From DASRDU01 sp035560235 (GTDB lineage Bacteria; Acidobacteriota; Blastocatellia; RBC074): a stretch of DNA of 31,580 nucleotides. Shown in pieces: positions 23,315-31,580 of this stretch (position 1 is the stretch's first letter; the number at the start of each line of letters is the position of its first letter). The stretch is from the NCBI GenBank assembly GCA_035560235.1, contig DATMAG010000001.1, positions 1 through 31,580 on the forward strand, read 5' to 3'. Below the pieces are notes generated by a model that did not search any database, was not told the origin of the DNA, and worked only from the letters and a program-made list of their open reading frames with translations. The position numbers and the translations under genes were made by a program.

Positions 23315-24892
23315 TCAATCCAGCCCGATGCGCCGCAGCAGTCCGGCAAATTCAGGATCGTGGCGCAGCGGATCAAGTTTCGGATCGGTCTTGATGCGAT
23401 TGATCAGCATCGCTTCACGTCGTCCGTAAGACTTCTCCAGCCAGGTGAAGGTCTCTGCCCGCTCGCCCAGCCCGGCGTGGACGGTGGCAATGTGGTAAGA
23501 AACGCTCACCTCAGCAGACTTCTGCTCCAGTTCGGCGAGGAGGAGTCGCGCTTCATCGGCTTGTCCGGCCAGCGCGGCCACCACTTCAACATTCGCGCCG
23601 GGCAGAGTCTGCGCCCTGCGTAACGCTTCCAGCGCCTCGGCAAACCGACCCTTCTGCGCATAAGCCTGCCCCAGAAACAGGGTTGATGAAATGTGCTCCG
23701 GATTAGTCAGCAGCGCCGCCTGCGCCTCGGTGATGGTTTCGTCATAACGATGCGCCAGATAGAGCGCGCGGCTCAGTTGCGAACGCAGGATAAGCGTCAG
23801 CGGATCAATCCTGACTGCCCGCCGCGTCATTTCAACCCCCTCATCCGCACGTCCGCGCGCGAGCAGATAGACGCCATACAATTGCAAAGTTGTCGGCTGA
23901 TTCGGGTCAAGTTCAAGGGCGCGCCGGAAGCCGTGTTCGGCGGTCGTCAGATCCCAGTCTTCAACATAGGCGAAGAAGGCCAGTATCGCATGGACGTCTG
24001 AAAGCGTCTCGTCAAGTTCCAGCGCCCGCCGCGCAGCCTCACGGGCGTTCCGCACTCCTTCTTCCCGGCTTACCGCCAGCCGCTCCATCAGCGTTTGCCA
24101 GGCCAGCGCTATCTGTGCATAAGCCGGAGCATAGCGCGGGTCATGCGTCAGCGCCTGCTGATAACAAGCCAGCGCTTTCCATGATCCCTCGACCGTCTTT
24201 TGGCTGTAGTGATATTGCCCCTGCAACCAGGCCTGATACGCCTGGGCATTTTCAGTATAACGTTTCCTGACGATCTGCTGCTCGGCGCTGCTCAGCCTGA
24301 GCGCCAGCCACTGCGTCACCTGAGCGATGATGGAATCCTGAAGTGCCAGCAGATCGGTGTCGGCTTCCTCAAACTCGCCCGCCTGCAGAGGGTAAGACTG
24401 ATCCGCGCGAACCAGTTGCACACGCAGGCGCAGGCGCCCATTGACCTTCTGCACACTGCCTGACAACACGGCGTCAACCTGAAGCTCTTTGCCCGCAGTC
24501 TGCGCATCAACACTCCAGTCCTGATATTTGAGAACCGCATTGACTGGCCGCACGGTAAGCTGGCGAATGTGGCTCAGCAGGGTCACCAGCGCATCGGTCA
24601 TCCCGCCCCCCGGATACTCATCTTCCGGGTTACTTCCAAGATATTTGAACGGCAGGACGGCAATGATTCGTCTTCGTCGCGGGATCACTGAAACAGGCGC
24701 TGACAAATTCTTCGCGGCGGTCAGGGCGGTCAAATCCTGAACGCTCTCCGCACCGACCGGTGGCTGACCATTGAGCCGGACTTCTGCTTCCGCCACAGGC
24801 GCTACGAACCGATAGCCGCGCTTTGGAATCGTGACGATGTATTCCTGCTGCCCGTTCCCGCTTCCGTTCGCCAGCGTCCGGCGCAGATCAGA
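23315..24892 (-). CDS. 5'-truncated winged-helix/TPR (CadC-like) protein, probable pseudogene
   Basis: The recognisable protein begins abruptly at S-D-L-R-R-T-L-A and Y-I-V-T-I-P-K-R-G-Y-R-F-V-A-P, the last third of an OmpR/CadC-type winged-helix domain; the first 70 or so residues of that domain are missing. A FlgO-like/adenylate-cyclase-associated segment follows (I-A-V-L-P-F-K to D-A-V-L-S-G-S-V), then about six TPRs, ending G-L-L-R-R-I-G-L-D. The frame stays open to an ATG at 25360, but those extra 156 codons are antisense to another TPR gene and look like neither family. Intact relatives are transcription regulators or signalling proteins. This copy has lost its start and DNA-recognition helix; the remaining 526 codons have no stop. 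Confidence 0.75.
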   Translation of the reverse strand, partial: SDLRRTLANGSGNGQQEYIVTIPKRGYRFVAPVAEAEVRLNGQPPVGAESVQDLTALTAAKNLSAPVSVIPRRRRIIAVLPFKYLGSNPEDEYPGGGMTDALVTLLSHIRQLTVRPVNAVLKYQDWSVDAQTAGKELQVDAVLSGSVQKVNGRLRLRVQLVRADQSYPLQAGEFEEADTDLLALQDSIIAQVTQWLALRLSSAEQQIVRKRYTENAQAYQAWLQGQYHYSQKTVEGSWKALACYQQALTHDPRYAPAYAQIALAWQTLMERLAVSREEGVRNAREAARRALELDETLSDVHAILAFFAYVEDWDLTTAEHGFRRALELDPNQPTTLQLYGVYLLARGRADEGVEMTRRAVRIDPLTLILRSQLSRALYLAHRYDETITEAQAALLTNPEHISSTLFLGQAYAQKGRFAEALEALRRAQTLPGANVEVVAALAGQADEARLLLAELEQKSAEVSVSYHIATVHAGLGERAETFTWLEKSYGRREAMLINRIKTDPKLDPLRHDPEFAGLLRRIGLD

Positions 24893-25779
24893 ACCCGCTC
24901 GGCCAGCGCGGCCTCTTACCTTGAGCGCGGCAACAAATGGTTTGCCAAAGGCGACTGGGAGCGCGCCATCGCTGATTACGATCTCGCCATCGCTTCTGAG
25001 CCGGACAATGCTGCCTCTTATTACAATCGCGCGGCGGCGCGTTATCGCAGGGGCGACCTCAGCGGCGCGCTCACCGATTTCAATCGCGCCCTTCAGTTCA
25101 ATCCGCGCTACACTGAGGCTTATGTTGATCGCGGCATGGTACGGGGACTGACGGGCGATGTTGACGGCTGCATCAGCGACAACACTAAAGCCATCGAACT
25201 CAGTCCGCGTCTGGCCGAGGCCTGGCACAATCGCGGGCTGGCCTGGCGAACCAGGGGCGACCCTGATCGCAGCCTCGCTGACCTGAATGAGGCGCTCAGG
25301 CTCAATCCGAAATACTTTGAAGCCTAGGCCAATCGTGGCGTGACGAAATATCTCAAACACGATTACGACGGCGCGCTGGCCGATCAGACGCGGGCGATTG
25401 AACTCAACCCGCGCGAAGCCGGAATCCGGGCCGACCGTGGCCTGACGCTGCAGGCCAGAGGTGATCTGAACGGCGCGCTCGCTGATTTCAGCCGTTCGCT
25501 TGAAATCAGGCCGGATGCTGAAACTTACACCTTTCGCGCCCTCGTCCGGCGTGAGCGCAAGAGTGGGTGCAGGCCATCACAGATTACGATCAGGCGATTG
25601 CGCTCAATCCGCGCTACGCTGATGCGTACTGCAGTCGCGGGCTGGTGCGGCTGCGACAGGGCGACGAAACCGCCGCCGCCCGCGATTTCAAACAGTGCCT
25701 TGCGCTCAATCCGAACCTGAAGGCCTCACTTGAACGCTTCATCAGCAAAGAGCGCGCAGAGATGACAGTAAGGAAGTGA
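24893..25779 (+). pseudogene. TPR-repeat protein gene, broken by truncation, a stop and a frameshift
   Basis: Read rightward from 24893, the frame gives Y-L-E-R-G-N-K-W-F-A-K-G-D-W-E-R-A-I and then tandem 34-residue TPRs (N-R-G-x-A, G-D-x-x-x-A-L-x-D, A-[IL]-x-L-x-P). The 5' end and any signal peptide are missing. An in-frame TAG at 25325-25327 interrupts F-E-A-*-A-N-R-G where a Tyr codon is expected. Near 25563 one base is lost: R-E-R-K is followed, in the next frame, by W-V-Q-A-I-T-D-Y-D-Q-A-I. The last repeats then run to the stop at 25779. Protein function was presumably a TPR scaffold; the gene is now dead. Confidence 0.85.
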
Positions 25780-26170
25780 ACCAGTCATCTGAAACGGCCA
25801 CGACACTGCCTTTGTACTCCCTGCTCGAGAGCCGGGAAAAAATCTCAGCCACGGATGAACACGAATCATCACGAATGAGCCGCCTCGCGCCGGTCAGACA
25901 GTCACTTCCTCCAGCTCTCAGTTCGTGATGATTCGTGTTCATCCGTGGCTGAGATTCCTGTCCTGCAACTCAGCTCAGACGGTGAAGGCGCGGCGCAGAT
26001 GAAGTCGGTGGCGAGTTGTGAATCCGCTCGCAGCAGAGTAAAACTAACAGCGGGTGCAGCAGCAGAGAGTCGGGAACCTTTGCGGCGAGCCTTTTCGTAT
26101 CAGTGACTGAAGCGCGCTGCTCTCGTCAGAAGCCGTTTCCCTGAAGATTCAATAACCGGAGAAAAAACCT
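25780..26170. other. Intergenic region with a 35-bp perfect inverted repeat
   Basis: No gene is supported here. The left half holds the long inverted repeat (25841-25956). The right half (25957-26170) carries no recognised motif other than the GGAG (26158-26161) before the zinc-ribbon gene. Confidence 0.6.
25841..25956. repeat. Perfect 35-bp inverted repeat (CACGGATGAACACGAATCA family)
   Basis: Positions 25841-25875 and 25922-25956 are exact reverse complements over 35 bp, with a 46-nt spacer. The arms contain CACGGATGAACACGAATCA, a low-complexity wording in which ACGAATCATCACGAA repeats itself. It lies 62 nt after the TPR pseudogene. Perfect pairing over this length points to a young or selected element, such as a dispersed palindrome or a strong terminator. 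Confidence 0.8.
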
Positions 26171-26701
26171 ATGTTCTGTCCCCGATGTGCCGCGCCGATT
26201 GAAGGAACGAAATTCTGCCGCTCCTGCGGAGCCAACGTCAGTCTGGTGCCGCAGGCGCTGAGCGGCAATCTGCCGGTCCAGCATCCGGTGAATCAGGAGC
26301 CGGAAGGGTTTGAGTATGGCCGTCACGGGCGGCGCAGACGACACCGCGATCATGCGCCCAGCCTCGCCAGCGGGATCCAGAGGACATTTATGGGCATCGG
26401 TTTTGTGCTCGTCGCACTCGGCGCTTTGGTCTTTGCTCCGGCAGGCAGGCTGTGGTGGTTCTGGCTGCTGATTCCGGCCTTTGCCATGCTCGGCGGCGGC
26501 ATCGCTGAAATCATGCGCGCGAAGCAGGAAGCGCCGGGAATGGCTGCGCCGCCGGTTCAGCCGGTTCCATCAGCCCCGCAATATCAGCCGCTGCCGACCG
26601 CACCGGGGACCAATGAACTGCCGCCGCGCCGGGATCTCCCGGGCAGCATCGTCGAAGGCACAACCCGGCACCTCGATCCGACAGCCGGACGCAACGAGTG
26701 A
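26171..26701 (+). CDS. Zinc-ribbon membrane protein
   Basis: 176 residues. The N-terminus has a C-P-R-C/C-R-S-C zinc ribbon (Cys3, Cys6, Cys16, Cys19), followed by a basic His/Arg-rich linker (G-R-R-R-R-H-R-D-H). Two membrane segments follow (about 73-90 and 94-114) separated by a short turn with W-W-F-W. The C-terminal 55 residues are Pro/Gln/Ala-rich and probably disordered. There is no signal peptide, so the ribbon is likely cytoplasmic. Zinc-ribbon plus two-helix proteins of this kind are common and uncharacterised. GGAG (26158-26161) lies 9 nt before the ATG. Convergent with the LolA-like gene. Confidence 0.8.
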   Translation: MFCPRCAAPIEGTKFCRSCGANVSLVPQALSGNLPVQHPVNQEPEGFEYGRHGRRRRHRDHAPSLASGIQRTFMGIGFVLVALGALVFAPAGRLWWFWLLIPAFAMLGGGIAEIMRAKQEAPGMAAPPVQPVPSAPQYQPLPTAPGTNELPPRRDLPGSIVEGTTRHLDPTAGRNE

Positions 26702-26702
26702 A

Positions 26703-26775
26703 GAAGGAAGAGGAGACAGGGAGATTCGTTGAGCCCGGGATCTGCGTTTACCTTTTCTCCCTGTCTTCTCCCTCA
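26703..26775. terminator. Purine/pyrimidine-rich inverted repeat between convergent genes
   Basis: GGAGACAGGGAGA (about 26711-26723) is mirrored by TCTCCCTGTCTTC (about 26757-26769), 11 bp paired perfectly, with looser pairing outside. It sits between the stop of the zinc-ribbon gene and that of the LolA-like gene, overlapping the latter's last codons. Another low-complexity 3'-end hairpin of the kind seen throughout the window. Confidence 0.5.
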
Positions 26776-28356
26776 GGGTTTCACCGGGTCTTTCAGCCTC
26801 TCCCTTTCCGCATCCACATTGAAGCGTTTGTAATCGCCGTAGGTCGCGCTCAGCACGATGTTGAGGCCCTTGACCATCAGCACCTTCACGGAGAGATTGA
26901 TGTCCATGCGCGTCGGCAGCCAGAGTTCGTCGTTGACGCGTTCCTGTTCGAGGACGAAGGTCGCGCCCTCTCTGAGCGAGGCCAGCAGGCCACCGGCGAT
27001 CTTGTATGAATCAATCAGCCGGGCTTCGACGCGGGCGACCTGTTTGTCGGCGGCGTCAATCCAGATGGCTCCGGCGTTTTTGCCGAAAAACTTCTCGTAC
27101 TTTTTCTGCGGCTTGTAACCGGGCAGCGGCTCAAAGTCAAAAACGATCACGTCACGATTGCGAAAGCGTTCGCGGCGCGGATTGATGAGGCGGGAAGCGC
27201 GCAGCACATCGGCAATCGAGATGCGCTCGCCTTCATCATTCGGAGTTCCGGCGGCGCTCTGTCCGACCTCGCGCTCCTGCGCTTTGCGCTCCTTTTCGGC
27301 CTCCTTTTTTTCAATCTCGCGGACGCGCTTTTCGACGCGGCGATTCTCCCTTTCCAGTTCGTCGCCCGAAAGCGGTTTGCCGTTTTTCGCAATCAGGCGG
27401 CGAATGCGGTTGCCTTTGTAAAAAGTCAGTTCCCAGGTCTGCGTCTCCTTGTCTTTCAGATTGCCGTTCTGATCGAGTTCGCGCTGCGTGATGGTTTCAG
27501 TGTAGGTGTATTTTTCGAGCAGTTGATCAATTGCGTCCTCGTTGGCGCTGACTTCCCTGAGGAGCGCGGGAATATCGGGCAGCGGTTCGTTCGAGATTTT
27601 CGGAAAGTCAAACAGCGCGCGTTCGGGCGCCCGGTTGTGTGTGATCTGACTGAGCCTGATCTCGTATTTCTCAGCGCCGACTGTGAGCCTGATCGCGTGC
27701 GGTTCCTGCACGCCGTCAATGGCCCGGTAATCAGAGTAATCGAAGACCTGCGTCAGTTCGCCTGCCGGAACCTCTTCGCGCAGGAGCAGACCTGACGACG
27801 GATCGAAGTGCAGTTTCAGTCTGACGCCCCTCGCGGTTGTCAGGATGACAGCGTTCGCCGGTCTGCCGTCGAGGTTGCTCTGCCCGGCAGCGGTCACTTT
27901 CGCCCGTTCCTTTTTGTAATCGAGCCAGCGCGTGTTGCGATACTGAGCTTCGGCCTGAAAGTCGCGGCCAGCCTCTGCGGTCAGCGTGCGCAGGCCCTGA
28001 CGCGAATCGCGCATCCAGCCGGATTTGCCGTTATATCCCTGGCTGATTTCAAACCCCTGAAGATCGAAGGTCACGGCATAAAGACCGGGCAGCATCGCGG
28101 CAGCCTGCCAGCTGCCTGTCGCGCCGTCGCTCAGGCGTCTGATAGTCCCTCTGGCCTGCCACGAGCGGATATTTTTCAGAGCCTTTTCTCCGCCCAGTGC
28201 TCTGGTCGCCTGTTTGAGAATTTTGTCCGCTGACTGAGCGCGAGCCGTGAGGGCTGCAGCCGACACTGTGAGCAGACAGATCAGAACTGAGTTCAGCAGA
28301 CGCCGGACAAGCAGGCGACGACCTGAAGCGGAAACCTCATCAGCCGGATAATGCAT
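26773..28356 (-). CDS. Exported outer-membrane lipoprotein-sorting-like (LolA-fold) protein
   Basis: 527 residues. The signal peptide covers about residues 14-41 and ends A-R-A-Q. Residues 42-260 resemble LolA/LolB-like or MucB-type folds: A-D-K-I-L-K-Q-A-T-R-A-L-G-G, I-R-S-W-Q-A-R-G-T-I, Y-N-G-K-S-G-W and F-D-Y-S-D-Y-R-A-I-D-G. A charged coiled coil (about 330-375) is followed by a second domain with F-E-P-L-P-G-Y-K-P and I-W-I-D-A-A-D-K-Q-V-A-R-V-E-A-R. Acidobacterial proteins of this type are usually hypothetical; a role in carrying lipid or lipoprotein through the periplasm is an inference from the fold. AGGGAG lies about 10 nt before the ATG. Confidence 0.75.
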   Translation of the reverse strand: MHYPADEVSASGRRLLVRRLLNSVLICLLTVSAAALTARAQSADKILKQATRALGGEKALKNIRSWQARGTIRRLSDGATGSWQAAAMLPGLYAVTFDLQGFEISQGYNGKSGWMRDSRQGLRTLTAEAGRDFQAEAQYRNTRWLDYKKERAKVTAAGQSNLDGRPANAVILTTARGVRLKLHFDPSSGLLLREEVPAGELTQVFDYSDYRAIDGVQEPHAIRLTVGAEKYEIRLSQITHNRAPERALFDFPKISNEPLPDIPALLREVSANEDAIDQLLEKYTYTETITQRELDQNGNLKDKETQTWELTFYKGNRIRRLIAKNGKPLSGDELERENRRVEKRVREIEKKEAEKERKAQEREVGQSAAGTPNDEGERISIADVLRASRLINPRRERFRNRDVIVFDFEPLPGYKPQKKYEKFFGKNAGAIWIDAADKQVARVEARLIDSYKIAGGLLASLREGATFVLEQERVNDELWLPTRMDINLSVKVLMVKGLNIVLSATYGDYKRFNVDAERERLKDPVKP

Positions 28357-28880
28357 TGTTCATTTACTCCCTGGAGATTCACGCGGGGGCTGCGTGCATT
28401 TGCCCGGACGATCCTCTTATTACGAAGGATTGCGCTGTGAGGATGCAGGATTCAGTGAACTGCGGGCAACGGAGTCTGCGACTTTTGACGATTAATTGAA
28501 TTTTTCGCCGCTGTTTTGACAAACCTCCGGTCGCAGCCTTATGCTCACACCAGCTTTTACCTCATAAACAATCAGGACACTTGCTCCGTTGTATGCATTT
28601 TATTTTTTGCCCCTGGACAGAAATTGCATTACCTCTCCCTGCGCTATCTCTGTCTGACGGCTGGAAGCAGCCGCAGATTGCGACTGAATCCAGACTGCAT
28701 CTCAGAAATCACAGTCCACAGTCGGCATCCGTCTTGTCTTCCTGGATCAGCCTGCTTTTGTTGCAGTCGGCAGTGGCCGACGGTGACGGAAGCCGCAGCG
28801 AAGCGCTCACTGCACCTGCTTCCTCAGGCGGCTGACCCGCTTGTCAGAGAAAAGCTGTCAACCACACAGGAGGTTATCGA
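28357..28880. other. Divergent intergenic region with a strong promoter and long leader
   Basis: No gene is supported in these 524 nt; the small rightward frames at 28516-28884 and 28581-28835 have no ribosome binding site and no family resemblance. The stretch holds the promoter at 28516-28545, whose transcript would have a leader of about 330 nt before the secreted-protein gene. No known riboswitch was recognised in the leader. Confidence 0.55.
28516..28545 (+). promoter_or_regulatory. Sigma-70-type promoter of the secreted propeller gene
   Basis: TTGACA (28516-28521), an 18-nt spacer and TATGCT (28540-28545) make a near-consensus promoter reading rightward, with TTTT upstream. The first gene downstream is at 28881, so the mRNA would have an unusually long leader. 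Confidence 0.55.
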
Positions 28881-31580
28881 ATGAAGTTGAAACGCGCATG
28901 TCTGGTGCTGCTCTCGCTGCTGATGACGATTGCTCCTCCTGGAGTTCTGGCGCAGCAGGATCGCAGTCGGACGACCACTGCCTTCAATGATCCGCTGATG
29001 GATGATCCGGATGTGCCCGACTTTATCCGGGGAAAGATTGATAAATCCGAGTATCAGCGGCGGCGGAATGATTACATCAGACGGCGGCGCGGGCTGAACG
29101 ATCTTGACCGGATCGGGCGCAACCTGCGCGTTGAAGCCATCCGCCAGATGCAGCAGCAGCTCAGACAAAGCGGCGCTCTGCCCGGCGCAGCCGAACCGGA
29201 AGCGAACGAACTGAGTCTGCCCGCGATCAATGCGGCAGCAGCCGGCGGAAGCTGGACCGAACTCGGTCCGGCCCCGATTCCCAACGGCCAGACCTCCGGC
29301 ACCTCGACTCCCGTCAGCGGACGCACCGTCTCGATTGCCATTCATCCGAGCAACCCTGACATCGCTTATGTCGGAACGGCGCAGGGCGGATTGTACCGGA
29401 CGCTCAACGGCGGCGCTTCCTGGACGCAACTGATGGACAACGCGCAGTCGCTGGCGATTGGCGCAGTGGCGATCTCGCCCTCCAATCCCTCGACGGTCTG
29501 GGTCGGCACCGGCGAATCGAGTTTCTCCTGTGACAGCTATTTCGGAGTCGGAGTCTATCGCATCGAGAATGCTGACAGCGCTTCGCCGACTCTGGTCGGC
29601 CCGTTCAATCAGGACGGCAGCGGCAATAACGTTCTCGGCAATCGTTCGATCAGCAAAATCCTGGTGCATCCGACCGATCCCAACACGATCTTCGTGACGA
29701 CAACCTCAGGCATCGGCGGTATCGGCTGTGACACCGCCGCGACCCTGCCCGCGCGCGGACTCTATCGTTCGACCAACGCGGGCAGCGCCTCTCCGACCTT
29801 CACGCGGCTGACCATCGGCAGCAGCGCGACGAACCTGAGTACGAGCGATGCTGTCTTTGAGCCGGGCAATCCCAACAACCTGCTTGTCGCCGTGATGGGC
29901 ACGAGCAGTGAAAACGGCGGCATCTATCGCACCACGAATGCCAATGATGCGACTCCGAGTTTTACGCGCACGCTCGCGCTCGGCACTTCTTCAGCGCGCT
30001 ACCGGGTCACGTTTGCGATCACCAAAATCGGCTCAACCGTGACTGTCTACGCGGCCACTTCCGAACCTTCCAGCGGAATCTGCGGCGCGCTGGGATACGG
30101 CGGACAATTGCGCAAATCAACCGATGGCGGCGCCACCTGGGGATCGCCCATCAGCGGGGCTGCCGGATTTGGCGGACAACAGGGCTCCTACAACCTTTCT
30201 GTAGCCGTGGATCCGAACAACACCAGTGTTGTCTATGTCGGCGGCCAGGTCAGCGGTTCGTGCGGCGCAGCGGCGCTCAAGAAGACGACCAACGGTTCCA
30301 ATTTCTCGGTCAGCGAAACCGGCCTGCACGCTGACACTCACTTTGTCGCAGTTGCCCCGTCAAATTCCAATGTTGTTTACACGGGCAATGACGGCGGCAT
30401 CTATCGCTCGGACAACGCTGGCGGAAGCTGGACGAGCCTGAACAAAGCCGGATTCAATGCGACGCAGTTTCAGAGTATCGCAGTGCATCCGACCGACCGG
30501 TACTTCAGCATCGGCGGCACCCAGGATAACGGCACCGAATGGCTGAGGTCTGACAACACCTGGACGCGCGCCGATTTCGGCGACGGTGGTTTTGCGCTGA
30601 TTGATCAGAATGCCACCGATACGACCAACGTGACGATGTATCACACCTACTACAACGCCGCCGGTTCGCTGATGGCCTTTGCCCGCGTCACCAGCACCGC
30701 CGACGCGCACGATAATGGCTGGGCCGTCTTCGGCTGTGGCGGAACGGCCAACGGGATCAGTTGCAGCGATTCAGCCGTTGAATTTTACGCGCCGATGGCT
30801 CTTGGTCCCGGCAACCCGAACACGCTCTATTACGGCACTGACCGGCTCTACCGCTCGACCGACAGGGGAACAAACATGACTGTCGTCAGTCAGCAGTTTG
30901 TTTCGGGTGTTGCCGTCAGCGCCATCGGCATCTCGCCCCAGAATGACAACGTGCGCATCGTCGGACTCAATAACGGCAAGGTCTTTGCCACTTCGACCGG
31001 CTCGACGACAATGACCGACGTCACCGGCCCGATCCCGGCAAAGTATGTGGCCCGCGCCGTGATTGATCCGAACAATCAGAACACGGCTTACGTCACGCTC
31101 GCGGGCTTCGGCCTCGCCGCCGGACAGCACGTCTGGAAAACAACCAACCTCAATGCCGCTACGCCCACGTGGACTGCGGCGGGCAACGGCATCCCGGATG
31201 TGCCGGTCAATGGTTTTGTCGTTGATCCGAACAACTCGAATAATCTGTTCGCAGGCACAGACATTGGCGTTTACAACTCAACCGATGGCGGCGCGAACTG
31301 GGCGCCGTATGGCTCAGGCCTGCCGGTCGTCGCGGTCTTCGATATGGCAATTCAGAATGCGAACCGCATTCTGCGCATTGCCACGCACGGACGCGGAATG
31401 TGGGAAGTCGCGCTCAACAGCACGCCGCCGCCAGCGCCCGCTGCGCCAACCAGTCTGACGGCGACGGCAGCTTCATCGAGCCAGATCAACCTCGCGTGGA
31501 CTGACAATGCGAACAACGAAGACGGCTTCAAGATCGAGCGTTGTCAGGGCAGCGGTTGTACGAACTTTGCCGAGATTGCC
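28881..31580 (+). CDS. Large secreted beta-propeller (BNR/sortilin-like) protein with Fn3 domain, partial at 3' end
   Basis: 900 codons are open to the window edge. The signal peptide (M-K-L-K-R then a hydrophobic core) ends V-L-A-Q near residue 25. A basic helical linker (about 45-100) precedes a long propeller region. That region has many repeats of the form H-P-[ST]-[ND]-P, [IV]-[AVY]-[YV]-V-G-T, G-[GL]-[IL]-Y-R-[ST]-x-[ND]-[GA]-G-x-[ST]-W, typical of BNR/sialidase-like and VPS10 propellers. From about residue 855 an Fn3 domain starts (P-T-S-L-T-A-T-A, then I-N-L-A-W-T-D-N). Such proteins are secreted adhesins or enzymes; no catalytic motif is identifiable. AGGAGG (28868-28873) lies 7 nt before the ATG. 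Confidence 0.88.
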   Translation, partial: MKLKRACLVLLSLLMTIAPPGVLAQQDRSRTTTAFNDPLMDDPDVPDFIRGKIDKSEYQRRRNDYIRRRRGLNDLDRIGRNLRVEAIRQMQQQLRQSGALPGAAEPEANELSLPAINAAAAGGSWTELGPAPIPNGQTSGTSTPVSGRTVSIAIHPSNPDIAYVGTAQGGLYRTLNGGASWTQLMDNAQSLAIGAVAISPSNPSTVWVGTGESSFSCDSYFGVGVYRIENADSASPTLVGPFNQDGSGNNVLGNRSISKILVHPTDPNTIFVTTTSGIGGIGCDTAATLPARGLYRSTNAGSASPTFTRLTIGSSATNLSTSDAVFEPGNPNNLLVAVMGTSSENGGIYRTTNANDATPSFTRTLALGTSSARYRVTFAITKIGSTVTVYAATSEPSSGICGALGYGGQLRKSTDGGATWGSPISGAAGFGGQQGSYNLSVAVDPNNTSVVYVGGQVSGSCGAAALKKTTNGSNFSVSETGLHADTHFVAVAPSNSNVVYTGNDGGIYRSDNAGGSWTSLNKAGFNATQFQSIAVHPTDRYFSIGGTQDNGTEWLRSDNTWTRADFGDGGFALIDQNATDTTNVTMYHTYYNAAGSLMAFARVTSTADAHDNGWAVFGCGGTANGISCSDSAVEFYAPMALGPGNPNTLYYGTDRLYRSTDRGTNMTVVSQQFVSGVAVSAIGISPQNDNVRIVGLNNGKVFATSTGSTTMTDVTGPIPAKYVARAVIDPNNQNTAYVTLAGFGLAAGQHVWKTTNLNAATPTWTAAGNGIPDVPVNGFVVDPNNSNNLFAGTDIGVYNSTDGGANWAPYGSGLPVVAVFDMAIQNANRILRIATHGRGMWEVALNSTPPPAPAAPTSLTATAASSSQINLAWTDNANNEDGFKIERCQGSGCTNFAEIA

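Noticed and set aside
24893..25360. N-terminal 156 codons of the leftward TPR frame (ATG at 25360)
   Set aside because: They are the antisense of tandem TPRs on the plus strand and do not resemble the missing part of a winged helix, so they were left out of the gene.
28516..28884. 122-residue rightward open frame in the leader region
   Set aside because: It starts inside the proposed promoter, has no ribosome binding site, overlaps the start of the secreted-protein gene and resembles no family.
1..31580. CRISPR array, tRNA, rRNA, prophage or IS transposase
   Set aside because: No regularly spaced direct repeats, no recognised tRNA or rRNA sequence, and no transposase, integrase or phage gene were seen. 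The only mobile-element protein found is the intein endonuclease.

Overview
The window looks like chromosome of a high-GC, Gram-negative bacterium. Evidence for an outer membrane and periplasm is an RND efflux operon, a BON-domain periplasmic protein, a LolA-like exported protein and many Sec signal peptides. A tricorn-like S41 peptidase, a Uma2-family protein, winged-helix/TPR regulators and a secreted beta-propeller/Fn3 protein together suggest Acidobacteriota, perhaps Blastocatellia. That assignment is inference from gene content; no rRNA or tRNA gene was recognised. 

Layout. 1-1760: the first codons of a leftward gene, two rightward genes for small exported proteins, and a hairpin-rich intergenic element. 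1796-5548 (leftward): an SPFH/band-7 protein with an unusual repeated N-terminal half, an upstream membrane-anchored partner gene, and an HD-domain protein. 5785-9057: a tricorn-protease homologue. 9457-10818 (leftward): two small disordered proteins and a two-BON-domain protein with a strong terminator. 10965-16030 (rightward): a TetR regulator, an RND adaptor and an RND pump, with a candidate operator at the tetR promoter. 16184-22261 (leftward): yvcK/glmR-like, glmU, glmS, i.e. amino-sugar synthesis for the cell wall together with its likely regulator. 22571-25779: a Uma2 gene, then two TPR genes truncated head to head at about 24892; the rightward one is a clear pseudogene. 26171-28356: a zinc-ribbon membrane protein and a convergent LolA-like exported protein. 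28881-end: a large secreted beta-propeller protein that continues beyond the window.

Main findings. First, glmS is interrupted by a 509-residue intein with a LAGLIDADG endonuclease domain. It sits exactly before the conserved residue that starts the glutamine-binding loop. All splice motifs are present, with Ser at +1, and the codons just after the insertion look foreign, as in a co-conversion tract. Second, nearly every transcription unit ends in a long inverted repeat. One is a perfect 35-bp repeat, and several belong to low-complexity families that recur elsewhere in the window; they look like dispersed elements serving as terminators. Third, the 24.9-kb junction records a rearrangement that beheaded two TPR genes.
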